A DNA stretch of 64,000 nucleotides from Actinoallomurus purpureus (GCF_024055795.1 NZ_JAMXMY010000020.1:1-64000); one strand, 5' to 3'; numbered from the stretch's first letter, positions 17,630 to 26,836 are shown. The notes: generated by a model from the letters alone, not told the origin. Made by a program: numbers and translations.

Positions 17630-18052
17630 TCATCCCGCCCCGACCCATTCGTCGTCCCCATCCGTGAAGAGCTGATGCTTCCAGACGGGAACCTGCTCCT
17701 TGAGGTCGTCGATCAGCCTCCGGCAGGCCGCGAAGGCCTCCGCGCGGTGGGGGCAGGCGGCGGCCACGACCACGGCGAGATCGCCGATCTCCAGGTCGCC
17801 GACCCGGTGCACCGCGGCGATCGCCCGGACGGGGAACTCCGCGGCGACCTTCTCCAGCACCGTGCGCAGCGCGTCGGCCGCACTCGGATGCGCCGAGTAG
17901 GACAGCCCGGCCACCGCGCGCCGGTGATCCTCATCGCGCACGGTGCCGACGAACAGCGCCGTGCCGCCCGCGCCAGGATCGGCGACGGCGGCGAGCACCT
18001 CGTCGACGGACAAGGGCGTATCACGGAGTTCGGCGAGCCGGATCACGTCCAC
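17630..18052 (-). CDS. moaE: Molybdopterin synthase catalytic subunit MoaE
   Basis: A 140-residue cytoplasmic enzyme. MoaE converts cyclic pyranopterin monophosphate to molybdopterin using the thiocarboxylated C-terminus of MoaD. Visible motifs are GGTALFVGTVRDED near the N-terminus, AAVHRVGDLEIGD, HRAEAF, and the Lys-containing VPVWKHQLFTDGDDEW near the end, where the catalytic Lys sits. Length is normal for the family. The start is GTG at 18052. No other molybdenum-cofactor gene is in the window. It precedes the small membrane protein gene at 17574 by 55 bases. Confidence 0.93.
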   Translation of the reverse strand: MDVIRLAELRDTPLSVDEVLAAVADPGAGGTALFVGTVRDEDHRRAVAGLSYSAHPSAADALRTVLEKVAAEFPVRAIAAVHRVGDLEIGDLAVVVAAACPHRAEAFAACRRLIDDLKEQVPVWKHQLFTDGDDEWVGAG

Positions 18053-18218
18053 GCGACGAACGGTACCCGCCGACCGGGAGTTCTCCGCGGCGGCCGCGGG
18101 CCGGAACTACGAGCCGGCCCAGGGCATCGCGGCCGCATCCGCGAGCCGTCGCCACCACTCCCCATGGCAGGTGCGACGGCCGAGAAGACGTCGAACGTGG
18201 CCGGCCATTCGTCTCCCG

Positions 18219-19322
18219 TCAGCCGCGGCGCTTGCGCCGGGCACGCCGTACGATCGCGGCCGTGCCGATGACCGCGACAGTGGCGCCTGCGGCGGTGGCC
18301 ATCGTGGCCTCTTTCCTGGCCAGCCTGCGGCCGACCACGGCGTGCCGCCCGGCGACCTCCTCGAGCAGCGCGGCCAGCACTTCGGCGTTGCCGTGTGCCG
18401 GTTTCCAGCCCGCCTGGCGCAGCGTCGCGCAGTCGGCGACCCAGGGGTACACGACATAGTGCAGGTCGGTCGCCGGCGCCGGGGTCACGCCGATGCGGTG
18501 CAGCCGCTGCGCGGTGCCGAAGGTGATCGCCGCCGGCAGCTCGAAGCGCCGCCGCCCGGTGATCTGCTCGACCTCGTCCTGTTCGAGCCAGCCGTCGCTG
18601 CCGACCGCCACGCGGCCGGAGATCTCTCCGGTGATCGCCAGTTCGAGCGCGCTGACCAGGTCGTCGACGTGACAGAACTGCCAGCGAGGATCGCATCCCT
18701 TGACCGTGAGCAGCCGGGGCGCCTCGAAGTGCCGGGTGACCACCGTGTCGATGCCCGGGCCGACCAGCGCGGCCGGCCGCAGGACGGTGACGGTCATGCC
18801 GGGGTGCGCCACCGGCGCCATCGCCGCCAGGTCCTCGATCTCCAGGAGATCGCCGATGATGCCGTCGTCGGGCTCGGCCGCGAGCGGGGAGTCCTCCGGG
18901 AGCGGAACCGGGTTGTCCGCCTGCGCGCCGTACACCATCGCGCTGGTCACGACGATCACCCGGCGGACCCGGACGGCCGCCGCGGCGGTGATCACGGTCT
19001 GCGCGCCACGGACGTTGTACGCGCGCCGCTCCCGGTGATCGGTGTCCGGGGACAGGTCCATGTCGAGGTGGACGATCACGTCGACGTCGGAGATCCGGTT
19101 GGTGAGCTGCGGGTCGCGGACGTCCACCACACGCCAGGTGATTCCGGACACGTCCCCGCGGTGGTCGTCGAGGCCGACGACCTTCTTGATGTCCCCCGAG
19201 TCCGCCAGCCGGGCGACCAGGGCACGTCCGATACCGTCGGCCGCCCCCGTGACGGCGACGACCGGCCCCGTACTACGCCGTGGGCGAACCTCTCGTGTAC
19301 TCAAGTCGAGTGAGTCCTCCAT
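18219..19322 (-). CDS. NAD-dependent epimerase/dehydratase-like SDR with C-terminal membrane helix
   Basis: A 367-residue extended SDR. The Rossmann motif VAVTGAADGIGRAL starts at about residue 22, VDVRDPQ and VIVHLDMD follow, and the catalytic Tyr is in TSAMVYGAQ without the usual YxxxK spacing, so activity may differ from typical epimerases. The C-terminus carries a hydrophobic segment (MATAAGATVAVIGTAAIV) and a basic tail, suggesting membrane tethering. The ATG at 19322 was preferred over a GTG six bases upstream because of spacing to GGGGG. Substrate unknown. It is divergent from the Zincin_2 gene. Confidence 0.82.
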   Translation of the reverse strand: MEDSLDLSTREVRPRRSTGPVVAVTGAADGIGRALVARLADSGDIKKVVGLDDHRGDVSGITWRVVDVRDPQLTNRISDVDVIVHLDMDLSPDTDHRERRAYNVRGAQTVITAAAAVRVRRVIVVTSAMVYGAQADNPVPLPEDSPLAAEPDDGIIGDLLEIEDLAAMAPVAHPGMTVTVLRPAALVGPGIDTVVTRHFEAPRLLTVKGCDPRWQFCHVDDLVSALELAITGEISGRVAVGSDGWLEQDEVEQITGRRRFELPAAITFGTAQRLHRIGVTPAPATDLHYVVYPWVADCATLRQAGWKPAHGNAEVLAALLEEVAGRHAVVGRRLARKEATMATAAGATVAVIGTAAIVRRARRKRRG

Positions 19323-19393
19323 ACGCACGCCCCCGGCCGTCGACCGGCTAACGTGAAGGTTGTGACCTATTCATCCTGCCTGAGGTCGAGCCA

Positions 19394-20692
19394 GTGAGCG
19401 ACATCCCCTTCGGGTTCAACCGCCCGGGAGAGCCCGGCGATGAGAACAAGCCCGAGAACGAAGGCCCTTTCGGCGCGGGCGGCATGCAGGATTTCGCCGC
19501 CATGCTGCACCAGTTCGCCGACATGCTGTCCGGCCAGTCGGCGAGTACCGGCCCGCTGAACTGGGACCTGGCCAAGGACGTCGCCCGGCACGCCGTCGTC
19601 GAGCGCGGCGACCCGTCGGTCGTCGACGCGGAGCGCCGCGCGGTCGTCGAGGCGCTGCGGCTGGCCGACCTGTGGCTGGACGAGGCGACGACGCTCCCCG
19701 CGGGCATTCGCACCCCGCAGGCCTGGAGCCGGTCGGAGTGGATCGAGAACACCCTGCCGGTGTGGTCGAAGGTCTGCGACCCGATCGCCGCGCGGATGGT
19801 CGACTCGATGGGCGACGCGATGCCCGAGGAGATGAAGGCCGTCGCCGGCCCGCTCGTCGGCATGATGCGCCAGATGTCGGGCGCCATGGTCGGCGGCCAG
19901 GCCGGGCAGGCGCTCGGCGGGCTGGCCCTCGAGGTCGTCGGCTCCGCCGACGTCGGGCTGCCGCTGGCCCCCGAGGGCGTCGGCGCGCTGCTGCCCGCCG
20001 GGGTGGCCGCGTTCGGTGAGGGCCTGGAGGTCGACGCCGACGAGGTGCGCGTCTACCTGGCGCTGCGCGAGGCGGCCCACCAGCGGCTGTTCGGGCACGT
20101 TCCGTGGCTGCGCGCCCACCTGCTCGGCGCGGTCGAGGACTACGCGCGCGGTATCACCGTCGACCTGTCCAAGATCGAGGAGGCCATCGCCGGGGCCGAC
20201 CTGACGAACCCGGAGGCCCTGCAGGAGGCCCTCGGCGGCGAGCTCGCGCTCACCCCGGAGGAGACTCCCCAGCAGAAGGCCGCACTGGTGCGCCTGGAGA
20301 CCGCGCTGGCCCTGGTCGAAGGCTGGGTCGACATCGTCGTCAGCGCCGCCGCCGACGGCAGGCTGCCGTCCGCCGGCAAGCTCGGCGAGGCCGTACGCCG
20401 CCGGCGCGCGACCGGCGGTCCCGCCGAGCGCACCTTCGCCACGCTCGTCGGCCTGGAACTGCGCCCCCGGCGGCTGCGGGAGGCCGCGGCCCTGTGGGCC
20501 GCCCTGGGCGAGGCGCGCGGCAACGACGGACGTGACGCCGTCTGGGCGCACCCGGACCTGCTGCCCACCGCCGACGACCTGGAGAACCCCCAGGCGTTCG
20601 TCGAGGGCAAGGGCGCCGACATCGACATGTCGCAGTTCACCGACCAGGAGGACGACGGCTCCGGCGACGACTCCCCCGGCTCGCGCGACTGA
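19394..20692 (+). CDS. Zinc-dependent metalloprotease-like protein (Zincin_2/DUF2342)
   Basis: A 432-residue actinobacterial protein. A Gly/Pro-rich N-terminus precedes a helical region; the zincin-like helix reads LREAAHQRLFGHVPWL (about residues 221-236), placing Glu and two His in a degenerate metal site. The C-terminus is acidic and disordered. Members are annotated as putative hydrolases or linked to coenzyme F420 biosynthesis by co-occurrence, but proteolysis is not proven. The GTG start follows GAGG. It is divergent from the SDR gene and followed by the NUDIX gene after about 100 bases. Confidence 0.87.
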   Translation: MSDIPFGFNRPGEPGDENKPENEGPFGAGGMQDFAAMLHQFADMLSGQSASTGPLNWDLAKDVARHAVVERGDPSVVDAERRAVVEALRLADLWLDEATTLPAGIRTPQAWSRSEWIENTLPVWSKVCDPIAARMVDSMGDAMPEEMKAVAGPLVGMMRQMSGAMVGGQAGQALGGLALEVVGSADVGLPLAPEGVGALLPAGVAAFGEGLEVDADEVRVYLALREAAHQRLFGHVPWLRAHLLGAVEDYARGITVDLSKIEEAIAGADLTNPEALQEALGGELALTPEETPQQKAALVRLETALALVEGWVDIVVSAAADGRLPSAGKLGEAVRRRRATGGPAERTFATLVGLELRPRRLREAAALWAALGEARGNDGRDAVWAHPDLLPTADDLENPQAFVEGKGADIDMSQFTDQEDDGSGDDSPGSRD

Positions 20693-20796
20693 CCCGGCCC
20701 GCACCCGACTCGCCGGCGACGGTTCCGGTGGGTCCTCCCGCTCGGGCCCGTGCCCGTACCCGAGGATGGCGGCGCGGTCGCGCCGATGAGGTGACG

Positions 20797-21330
20797 ATGA
20801 CACTGCACGCCGACGCCGTACGCGCCCTGTCGGACTGGGAGGCGCCCGACGCCGAGCAGGACCTGCTACGGCGCGACTACCTCGCGCACCTGGCGGCGCA
20901 CGAGAGCGCCATGTGGCGCGAATGCGTGCCCGGCCATCTGACGGCCAGCACGATCGTCCTCGACCCGGCCGGGGAGCGCGTCCTGCTCACCCTGCATCCC
21001 AAGGCGGGTCTGTGGCTCCAGCTGGGCGGCCACTGCGAACCGCACGACACCACGCTCGCGGGCGCGGCGCTGCGCGAGGCGACCGAGGAGTCGGGCATCG
21101 ACGGCCTGCGTCTGCTGCCCGGCCCGGTGCACCTCGACCGGCACCGCGTCTGGTGCCACGGCGGGTCGTACCACCTCGACGTCCAGTACGTCGCCGTCGC
21201 CCCGGCCGGCGCCCGGGAGCGGATCAGCGAGGAGTCCGACGACCTGCGCTGGTTCCCGCTCGACGAGCTCCCCGAGCGCACCGACGACGTCCTGCGCCGC
21301 CTGGTCGCCCACGCCCGCCGGACGGTCTGA
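20797..21330 (+). CDS. NUDIX hydrolase
   Basis: A 177-residue pyrophosphohydrolase. The NUDIX helix reads GGHCEPHDTTLAGAALREAT followed by EESG, containing the REUXEEXGU core; the first Glu of the standard box is shifted or replaced, as seen in a known actinobacterial subgroup with GGHCEP. The ATG at 20797 lies behind GAGGTGA; upstream in-frame starts have no ribosome site. Members clean up damaged or excess nucleotides or process nucleoside-diphosphate sugars; the substrate here is unknown. It ends nine bases before the convergent GAP-family gene. Confidence 0.9.
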   Translation: MTLHADAVRALSDWEAPDAEQDLLRRDYLAHLAAHESAMWRECVPGHLTASTIVLDPAGERVLLTLHPKAGLWLQLGGHCEPHDTTLAGAALREATEESGIDGLRLLPGPVHLDRHRVWCHGGSYHLDVQYVAVAPAGARERISEESDDLRWFPLDELPERTDDVLRRLVAHARRTV

Positions 21331-21339
21331 TCCTCACCA

Positions 21340-21969
21340 CTAAATAAGGATCAGCGCGATGAAGACGAAGCAGGCGATCATGTTGACCAGCCAGCTGTGG
21401 GAGTCCAGCCAGTCGCGAATCCTTGGCATCGCCCGTTCCGCGCGGCGCCGGAAGGACAGGTAGGCCAGCAGCGGCAGCGCGGCGATCACGAGTGTGGCGG
21501 CCACGAACGGCGCCGCGTCGGCCAGGCCCGCATGGCTCCGCTTCAGGTCGAGCCCGACGGTCAGCAGGACGATGATGTCGGAGGGCATCGCCAGGATGAC
21601 GAGCAGCCCGGTCGCCACCGCCCGGAGAGGCGTCGCCGTCAGCAGGGTCGTCAGCCAGCCCGGTGGCTCGGCGGTCTCCCGCCCCAGGTAGTTCTTCAGC
21701 GCCAGCAGGAGCAGGAGAACGACGAGTGCCAGCTCGATGATCCGGCCGGCACCGCCTCTGTGCTGCGAATCACCCAGGTGCACCGCGGATCCCAGTAGTT
21801 CGGCGACCGCCCGGGCGATGGCGAGCCCGGCCACCGTCGCCGTCAGCACCCCGGCCAGGAACGCCAGCGACAGGCGAATCGCCCTCTCGGCGGTCACGAA
21901 GATGATCGCCGAGATGATCTGTGGCCCCGCCATCATGGTGATCGCGAGGGGCAGGACGTGAACGCTCAT
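21340..21969 (-). CDS. GAP-family (Sap-like) multi-pass membrane protein
   Basis: A 209-residue protein with about six hydrophobic helices. The sequence pattern at the start (LPLAITMMAGPQIISAIIFVT) and the central helices fit the GAP/Sap family, named after mycobacterial proteins that help move glycopeptidolipid or sulfolipid-1 across the membrane. That link is by family only; this organism's lipid cargo is unknown. It is divergent from the ATPase gene at 22229. Confidence 0.78.
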   Translation of the reverse strand: MSVHVLPLAITMMAGPQIISAIIFVTAERAIRLSLAFLAGVLTATVAGLAIARAVAELLGSAVHLGDSQHRGGAGRIIELALVVLLLLLALKNYLGRETAEPPGWLTTLLTATPLRAVATGLLVILAMPSDIIVLLTVGLDLKRSHAGLADAAPFVAATLVIAALPLLAYLSFRRRAERAMPRIRDWLDSHSWLVNMIACFVFIALILI

Positions 21970-22228
21970 GATGTCGCCGGCGCCTCCCCTCCCGGAGGGT
22001 GTATCCGAATCACTCCTGGTCAGGCATACCCATCACGAGGGCGACACCTCGCCTTCCCTGCCGCCGTCCCGATCGCCGCGACGGCAGAGCGCACGTCTTC
22101 TCCGGCGATTCGCGACACATCGCTTTCGACCTTCGCCGGATCGCCGAGGTTCCGGCACCTGCGCCAGAATCGCCATTTTTCGGGACGTGCGATGATCTCC
22201 ACAGATGTCCTCAGACGGTGGTGGAGTC

Positions 22229-23746
22229 ATGGCGCGGCTGGTCCTGTCCTCCAAGATCCTCGACGGCCTCGACTTCGGCGCGCCGTCCGCCGAGCGCGAC
22301 ATCGGGCGCGGCCTGGAGAAATGCTTCGTCGAGTCCGCCGCGTACCACCGCGTCCACTCGGGCGCCAAGACGGTGCTCCTCGGCAACCGCGGGTCGGGGA
22401 AGAGCGCCATCTTTCAAGTCGTCGCCAAGCGCGAGCGCACCGCCGGGAACCGGGTCATCGAGCTGTCCCCGGAGGACTACTCGTACGAGCTGCTCAGTTC
22501 GACGATGGCCAGCGAGAACGCCGGATCGTGGGCCAAGCACGGGGCGTACGCCGCCGCCTGGAAGTACCTGCTCTACGTCCTGGTCATGAAGGAGGCCGCT
22601 CGCAAGGGCATGCGGCTGGCGAAGGGCGCGGGCGCGGAGATCCACGGCTACATCCGCAACAACCACGCCAACGTCCAGATGGGCCGGCTGTCCGTCCTCG
22701 TCTCGTACCTCAAGCGGCTGGAGAACATCAAGCTCGGCCCCATCGAGGCGGGGGCCAAGACGCGGGAGCTCGACCGGCTCTACAAGCTGGAGGAGATCCA
22801 CTCCCTGCTGCCCGCCCTCAGGAAGGTGCTCGACAGGCAACGCGTCACCATCGTGGTGGACGAACTCGACCGGGGCTGGGACTCCTCCGAGGACGCCAAG
22901 GCGTTCGTGGCCGGGCTCTTCCAGGCCTGCGTCTCCGTCAACGCCCTGCACAAGAACCTCTCGGTGTACATCTCCCTGCGCCGGGAGCTGTACGACGACA
23001 TCCCGGCGCTGTACGAGGACGCGCAGAAGTATCGCGACCTGCTCGAGACGATCCGGTGGAGCGAGGACTCCCTTCTGGAGCTCATCGCCAAACGCATCCG
23101 GTACTCCGCGCGGGAGATGGGCTACGACGCGCAGGTCCTCGACCGCGCCGACGACCTGACGTGCTGGAACGCCGTGTTCGCGCCCATCCCCGGAGCTCCG
23201 GTCGACAGCTCGTTCCGCTACGTGGTGGACCGCACCCTCTACCGTCCGCGCGAGATCATCGAGTTCTGCACGACGGTGCTCGAGATCGCCCGGGACCGTA
23301 CGCCCACTCTTCCTCTGTCCCATGAGGCGATCCGGTGGGCCGAGCGCGGCTACTCCGAGGAACGCACCAAGGACATCGCCGCCGAGTACCGCTTCCAGTA
23401 CCCCGGCCTGCTCGGCGTGTTCGAGGTCTTCCGCGGGCGGAACCACTCCTTCGAGCGCGAGGACCTGCAACTGCTGTGCCTCGAGCTGATCCTGGGCGAG
23501 GTCCCGACGAACGGGACGTCCGCCTGGCTGCCGCTCTGTGACCCGGACGGCCTGATCGACATCCTCTGGCAGACGGGTTTCGTCACCGCCCAGCCCGTCG
23601 GGGACGCCGATCCGGCCAACGGCGGCCAGGGGGCGTTCATCGGCGTCCACCAGGTGCAACACCTCAACCTGCCCGCGGTGCAGCGCTTCCAGGTCCACCC
23701 GATGTTCCGCGCCTACCTCGGCAGCCGGCAGCGGTCCGGCGATTAG
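22229..23746 (+). CDS. P-loop ATPase of the Sll1717 type
   Basis: A 505-residue cytoplasmic NTPase. Walker A is GNRGSGKS (residues 52-59) and Walker B is TIVVDELD (207-214), followed by an arginine-rich helical region (ISLRRELYDDIPALY) and a C-terminal winged-helix-like part. This resembles proteins annotated as Sll1717-family P-loop ATPases, KAP/STAND-like enzymes often found in accessory islands. No partner gene of a known defence system adjoins it. The ATG at 22229 has GGTGG upstream; an ATG 24 bases earlier is possible. It is the first gene of the accessory region; codon use is normal for the window. Confidence 0.75.
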   Translation: MARLVLSSKILDGLDFGAPSAERDIGRGLEKCFVESAAYHRVHSGAKTVLLGNRGSGKSAIFQVVAKRERTAGNRVIELSPEDYSYELLSSTMASENAGSWAKHGAYAAAWKYLLYVLVMKEAARKGMRLAKGAGAEIHGYIRNNHANVQMGRLSVLVSYLKRLENIKLGPIEAGAKTRELDRLYKLEEIHSLLPALRKVLDRQRVTIVVDELDRGWDSSEDAKAFVAGLFQACVSVNALHKNLSVYISLRRELYDDIPALYEDAQKYRDLLETIRWSEDSLLELIAKRIRYSAREMGYDAQVLDRADDLTCWNAVFAPIPGAPVDSSFRYVVDRTLYRPREIIEFCTTVLEIARDRTPTLPLSHEAIRWAERGYSEERTKDIAAEYRFQYPGLLGVFEVFRGRNHSFEREDLQLLCLELILGEVPTNGTSAWLPLCDPDGLIDILWQTGFVTAQPVGDADPANGGQGAFIGVHQVQHLNLPAVQRFQVHPMFRAYLGSRQRSGD

Positions 23747-24661
23747 GAATTCTCCGGGCAGTGATGATCCATCAACGCAGAGCACTTATTCGAGGGGTGC
23801 AGTATTCCTCAGTCAGACAGGCGGCCAGGGGCGGTCAGCAGTCACCCGGTCCTTGCAGCGAGCCCACCGACGCACCCTCGTCGCTCACTCCTGCCTAGGC
23901 CTCCGCCGGTGTTTTGATTCCGCACGCCCTCGACAAGTTGATAACCCATTCAAGGAGCTAATTGAACTTATCAAGTAGCAGGCTCGACAGGGAGCAGGAA
24001 GGTCGATCATCCAGGAATGACCGGATCGCCGCCCCTTGCACAGCTCACAGGTCTACGCAGCCATGCGTACCCGCGGTTCGCCGCGCCGCGACCGGCATGG
24101 CGGTGCTCGTCTCGGCCGAGGGTTTTCGTCGTTGGGACGCCGAAAAACCTCGGCGGAACGCGGTCACCCGCGATTGGGCCGCGCTACGAGCGCAACGCCG
24201 CGCAGAGCTCCGCACGGAGGAGGCAGCGGTATCGGGTCAGCGGATCCTCGTGCTCCCCCATCGGGCGGACGGCGATCTCGGCCACCGGACGGGCGGCGTC
24301 GACCTGCTCGAGGGCGATCATCCCAACGCCAGGCAAAGACGGCGCCGGAGGAACGTGGGATCACGCGTCGGGACCGGGAGATCCATACGCGTGCGGGATT
24401 CATGGCCGGAGCCATAGTCGGACGACATTGCCGCCGCCGTTGACTCCTTGCCGCCGTTGCGGACGCCGAAATCCGGCGCTTCCGGACACCCGCACGTCCA
24501 CAGCGACGGCAAACAGTCAACGGGACGGTGACAAGCCCAGTACCGCTCTGCTTGAGTTGTCGTCCGTCATGTCAGACTCTGTGTCAGAAGACGGGGCCAT
24601 CGTAAAGATGCGGGTTTCGCGGGCGTGACGACAGCGCCGATGCACCGCCTGGGGGCGGCCG
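23747..24661. other. Gene-poor region with A+T-rich inverted repeats
   Basis: About 915 bases without a convincing gene. Near 23930-23975 the composition drops to roughly half GC, and imperfect inverted repeats occur (AGTTGATAA with TTATCAAGT; TTCAA with TTGAA). Frames across 23960-24640 are open but lack a ribosome site, family match or steady third-position GC, except for the short minus-strand frame at 24184-24321. No integrase, tRNA or att-like duplication is visible. Confidence 0.5.
24184..24321 (-). CDS. Short ORF with coding-like codon use, possibly a remnant
   Basis: A 45-codon frame on the minus strand with strong third-position GC (MIALEQVDAARPVAEIAVRP, then MGEHEDPLTRYRCLLRAEL). 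It has no clear ribosome site and no recognisable family. It could be a real small protein or a piece of a decayed gene in the gene-poor region. Included only because its composition differs from the surrounding non-coding frames. Confidence 0.25.
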   Translation of the reverse strand: MIALEQVDAARPVAEIAVRPMGEHEDPLTRYRCLLRAELCAALRS

Positions 24662-25930
24662 ATGGGCATTGACCGGAGGAGCACCGGCTCCAACGCGAAC
24701 ACCGAGAACATCGAGAACACCGAGAACAAGCCCGCCACCGAACGGCGTCCGCCACCGCCCCCGGATCGCCCCGGCGAGGAAGGCTTTCCCTCCCGCGCCG
24801 ACAGCCGGCGCGGTGCGGCCGCCGCGAACAGCAAACCTGAGACCGCCCCGCCCGCACAGGAGACGGCCGGCGAGCAAAACGACGCATCCCTGGAAACCGG
24901 CTCCGACAAGCCGGCCGCGTCCAGGTCGGCCCAATCGAGCGAATCATCCGACGAGAACTCTGTCACCGACAAGCCGACCGGCGCGGAGAGCGGCCCGCCG
25001 AACAAGACGGAGCGCGCGGACGTGTCCACGGCGGAGGGCCTTCGCTCCGCAGAGACGGCGACCTCCGAGTCCACCCACACGGACAGTGGAATGCGTCAGG
25101 CCAAGAACGCGGGTCCCGAAGCGGAGGGCTCTCGCGATGCATCCGGGGGCAGTGCCTCCTTCGAAGGAAAACCGCAGATCACTGACAAGCCCGAGACGAC
25201 TGCGCCCACAAGGGAGCAGAAGCTGCCGGAAACCAGCGACGTCCCGCACCGCCCCGCCGACCGCAAGGCAGCCGAAGCTCCTCTCCCCGAACGTGATCAG
25301 CCGGGGGGCACGGAAGCTCCGCCGACCGGCCGCCACGACACGGCGTCCCGAACGATGGAGGCCTCGGGTGGCACCACCGCCGCGCAGCCTGAAGGCCGGT
25401 CCACCTCCGAGCGCACAGGGGAACACGGCGGCGCAATGGCTGTGGAGAAACCCAACGACAAGCCCGATCCGGCCGCCGTGGTGGCCAAAAGCCCACTGCA
25501 GCTCACGGTCGACGGCAAGCCACTTCGCGAAGTCCTCGATCCTGTTGGAGCCGCCGCGTGGTCGAATGAGATCGGTGACGAACTCAGCGATCCGGCCGAC
25601 AGGGCGGGCGACCGCGTCGCCAACACCAAGGACGATAACGCCGAGAAGGACAGGAAATCGCGGGCCGAAGCGTTTCGTGGGGCATTTCGCAGGGATAGTG
25701 AAAAGGTTGCCGACAAGGCGGGGAAGGGTGCCGATCGATTGCAAGACATCCTGACGCGGCGTCCACCGCCGGGTCACCAGGAGGCCCGAACGGGACCGGA
25801 TGTGGCGCCCGCCCCGCACCAGGGGCTGGATACTGGCAGCGCGATAACTACGGCCCTGGTGACAGGCGCGTTGATCGGCGAGGGCATCCGGTTCTTCCAT
25901 AGAAGGCTGAAGGAACAGAAGGGGACATGA
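24662..25930 (+). CDS. Long disordered, hydrophilic protein with C-terminal hydrophobic segment
   Basis: A 422-residue protein that I do not recognise. The first 270 residues are low-complexity and rich in Ser, Thr, Pro, Glu, Lys and Gly, without cysteine, as in an intrinsically disordered region. A short conserved-looking segment (LQLTVDGKPLREVLDPVGAA) follows, then a charged helix, and near the end one hydrophobic stretch (AITTALVTGALIGEGIRFF) with a basic tail. It could be a tail-anchored scaffold. Its stop overlaps the next gene's start by four bases (ATGA), so the two are translationally coupled. GC is lower than in the flanking core genes. Confidence 0.65.
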   Translation: MGIDRRSTGSNANTENIENTENKPATERRPPPPPDRPGEEGFPSRADSRRGAAAANSKPETAPPAQETAGEQNDASLETGSDKPAASRSAQSSESSDENSVTDKPTGAESGPPNKTERADVSTAEGLRSAETATSESTHTDSGMRQAKNAGPEAEGSRDASGGSASFEGKPQITDKPETTAPTREQKLPETSDVPHRPADRKAAEAPLPERDQPGGTEAPPTGRHDTASRTMEASGGTTAAQPEGRSTSERTGEHGGAMAVEKPNDKPDPAAVVAKSPLQLTVDGKPLREVLDPVGAAAWSNEIGDELSDPADRAGDRVANTKDDNAEKDRKSRAEAFRGAFRRDSEKVADKAGKGADRLQDILTRRPPPGHQEARTGPDVAPAPHQGLDTGSAITTALVTGALIGEGIRFFHRRLKEQKGT

Positions 25931-26373
25931 CGATGGCGATAACCGACAGCCAAGTAGCAACGCTTCGGGCCCACCTCGCAGGGAATTTTGACGAATATCA
26001 GCGACTCTGGGCTGATCTCGCCCGGCCTGGCGCGAAGGGCGGCTATCCAACCCTGATCGCTGCGGCTTTTTTCGAAGCGGCCGACCGAAGATTCACCAAG
26101 GGTGGCGGCACCGACACCGACGTGATCGCGTTCGTAGGCAGCGCGCGATCCCGATTCGATGAGAAAGGCGACGAGATCGACCCGCACGCAGCGGAAGTCT
26201 TGATCCGCGCCGTACTCGGGGACGTGACGGAAACCGACCTCGACGATGACACCGTCATTACAACACAACTCACCTTGCTAACGGCGCTGGTCCTCGACGA
26301 GCAGTTCAGCGGTGAGCAGTTGGATAAGTTCATGGCCGAGGCCCGCAAGCTGGCAGACGAATGGACCGACTGA
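25927..26373 (+). CDS. Small helical protein, first of a paralogous pair
   Basis: A 148-residue acidic protein, family not recognised. It shares a common plan with the product of 26393-26830: an opening VATLRAHL (VAALRAFL in the paralogue), a Gly-Gly-Tyr motif (KGGYPTLIAAAFFEA; GGYGELVYAAFVTA), a central DxRAAEILIR-type helix (DPHAAEVLIRAVLG), and a C-terminal DEFL/DKFM helix (GEQLDKFMAEARKLADEW). No cysteine, signal or membrane segment. The start overlaps the upstream stop. The pair with the disordered protein suggests a complex; that is inference. Confidence 0.7.
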   Translation: MTMAITDSQVATLRAHLAGNFDEYQRLWADLARPGAKGGYPTLIAAAFFEAADRRFTKGGGTDTDVIAFVGSARSRFDEKGDEIDPHAAEVLIRAVLGDVTETDLDDDTVITTQLTLLTALVLDEQFSGEQLDKFMAEARKLADEWTD

Positions 26374-26392
26374 GGACGGACGGGACGTCGCC

Positions 26393-26830
26393 ATGGCTGT
26401 GAGCGATGAGCAGGTGGCGGCGCTGCGGGCCTTCTTGGCCTTCGATCCCGACGAGGGCGTGCGGCTGACCAAGAGACTCGTCGAGGTCGGCCCTGTCGGG
26501 GGTTACGGAGAACTGGTCTACGCGGCGTTCGTCACCGCGATCCGCCGTCGTTTCCACCCCGGTTGGACGATCGCCGACGTCATCCGTCTCGTCGCGACCA
26601 TGCGTGCTCGACGTCTCGATCCCGGAATAGAGATCGACACACGTGCCGCAGAGATCTTGATACGGCGCGCGCTCGGCGAGACGGTGGCCGGCGAACTGGG
26701 TGACGAGACCGAGGCACGCGCCCAGATCTTCCTGCTCGCCGAGTTGGTCGCAGATGAGGAACTCGATGATGCAGGTTTGGACGAGTTCCTGGCGCAGGCC
26801 CGGCCGCTGGCTAATCAGCTGGCCGGCTGA
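26393..26830 (+). CDS. Small helical protein, second of a paralogous pair
   Basis: A 145-residue acidic protein, family not recognised, aligned by eye over its whole length with the 148-residue protein at 25927-26373. Shared blocks are VAALRAFL, GGYGELVYAAFV, IDTRAAEILIRRALGE and LDEFLAQARPLANQL. The ATG at 26393 lies 19 bases after the previous stop; the frame upstream belongs to the shadow of the first paralogue. The gene ends six bases before the convergent CxxC protein gene. Divergence between the two copies is high, so the duplication is old. Confidence 0.7.
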   Translation: MAVSDEQVAALRAFLAFDPDEGVRLTKRLVEVGPVGGYGELVYAAFVTAIRRRFHPGWTIADVIRLVATMRARRLDPGIEIDTRAAEILIRRALGETVAGELGDETEARAQIFLLAELVADEELDDAGLDEFLAQARPLANQLAG

Positions 26831-26836
26831 CCACCG

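Noticed and set aside
24017-24628. Plus-strand frame of about 200 codons in the gene-poor region
   Set aside because: No ribosome site, no third-position GC bias and an Arg/Pro-rich composition typical of random frames in GC-rich DNA.
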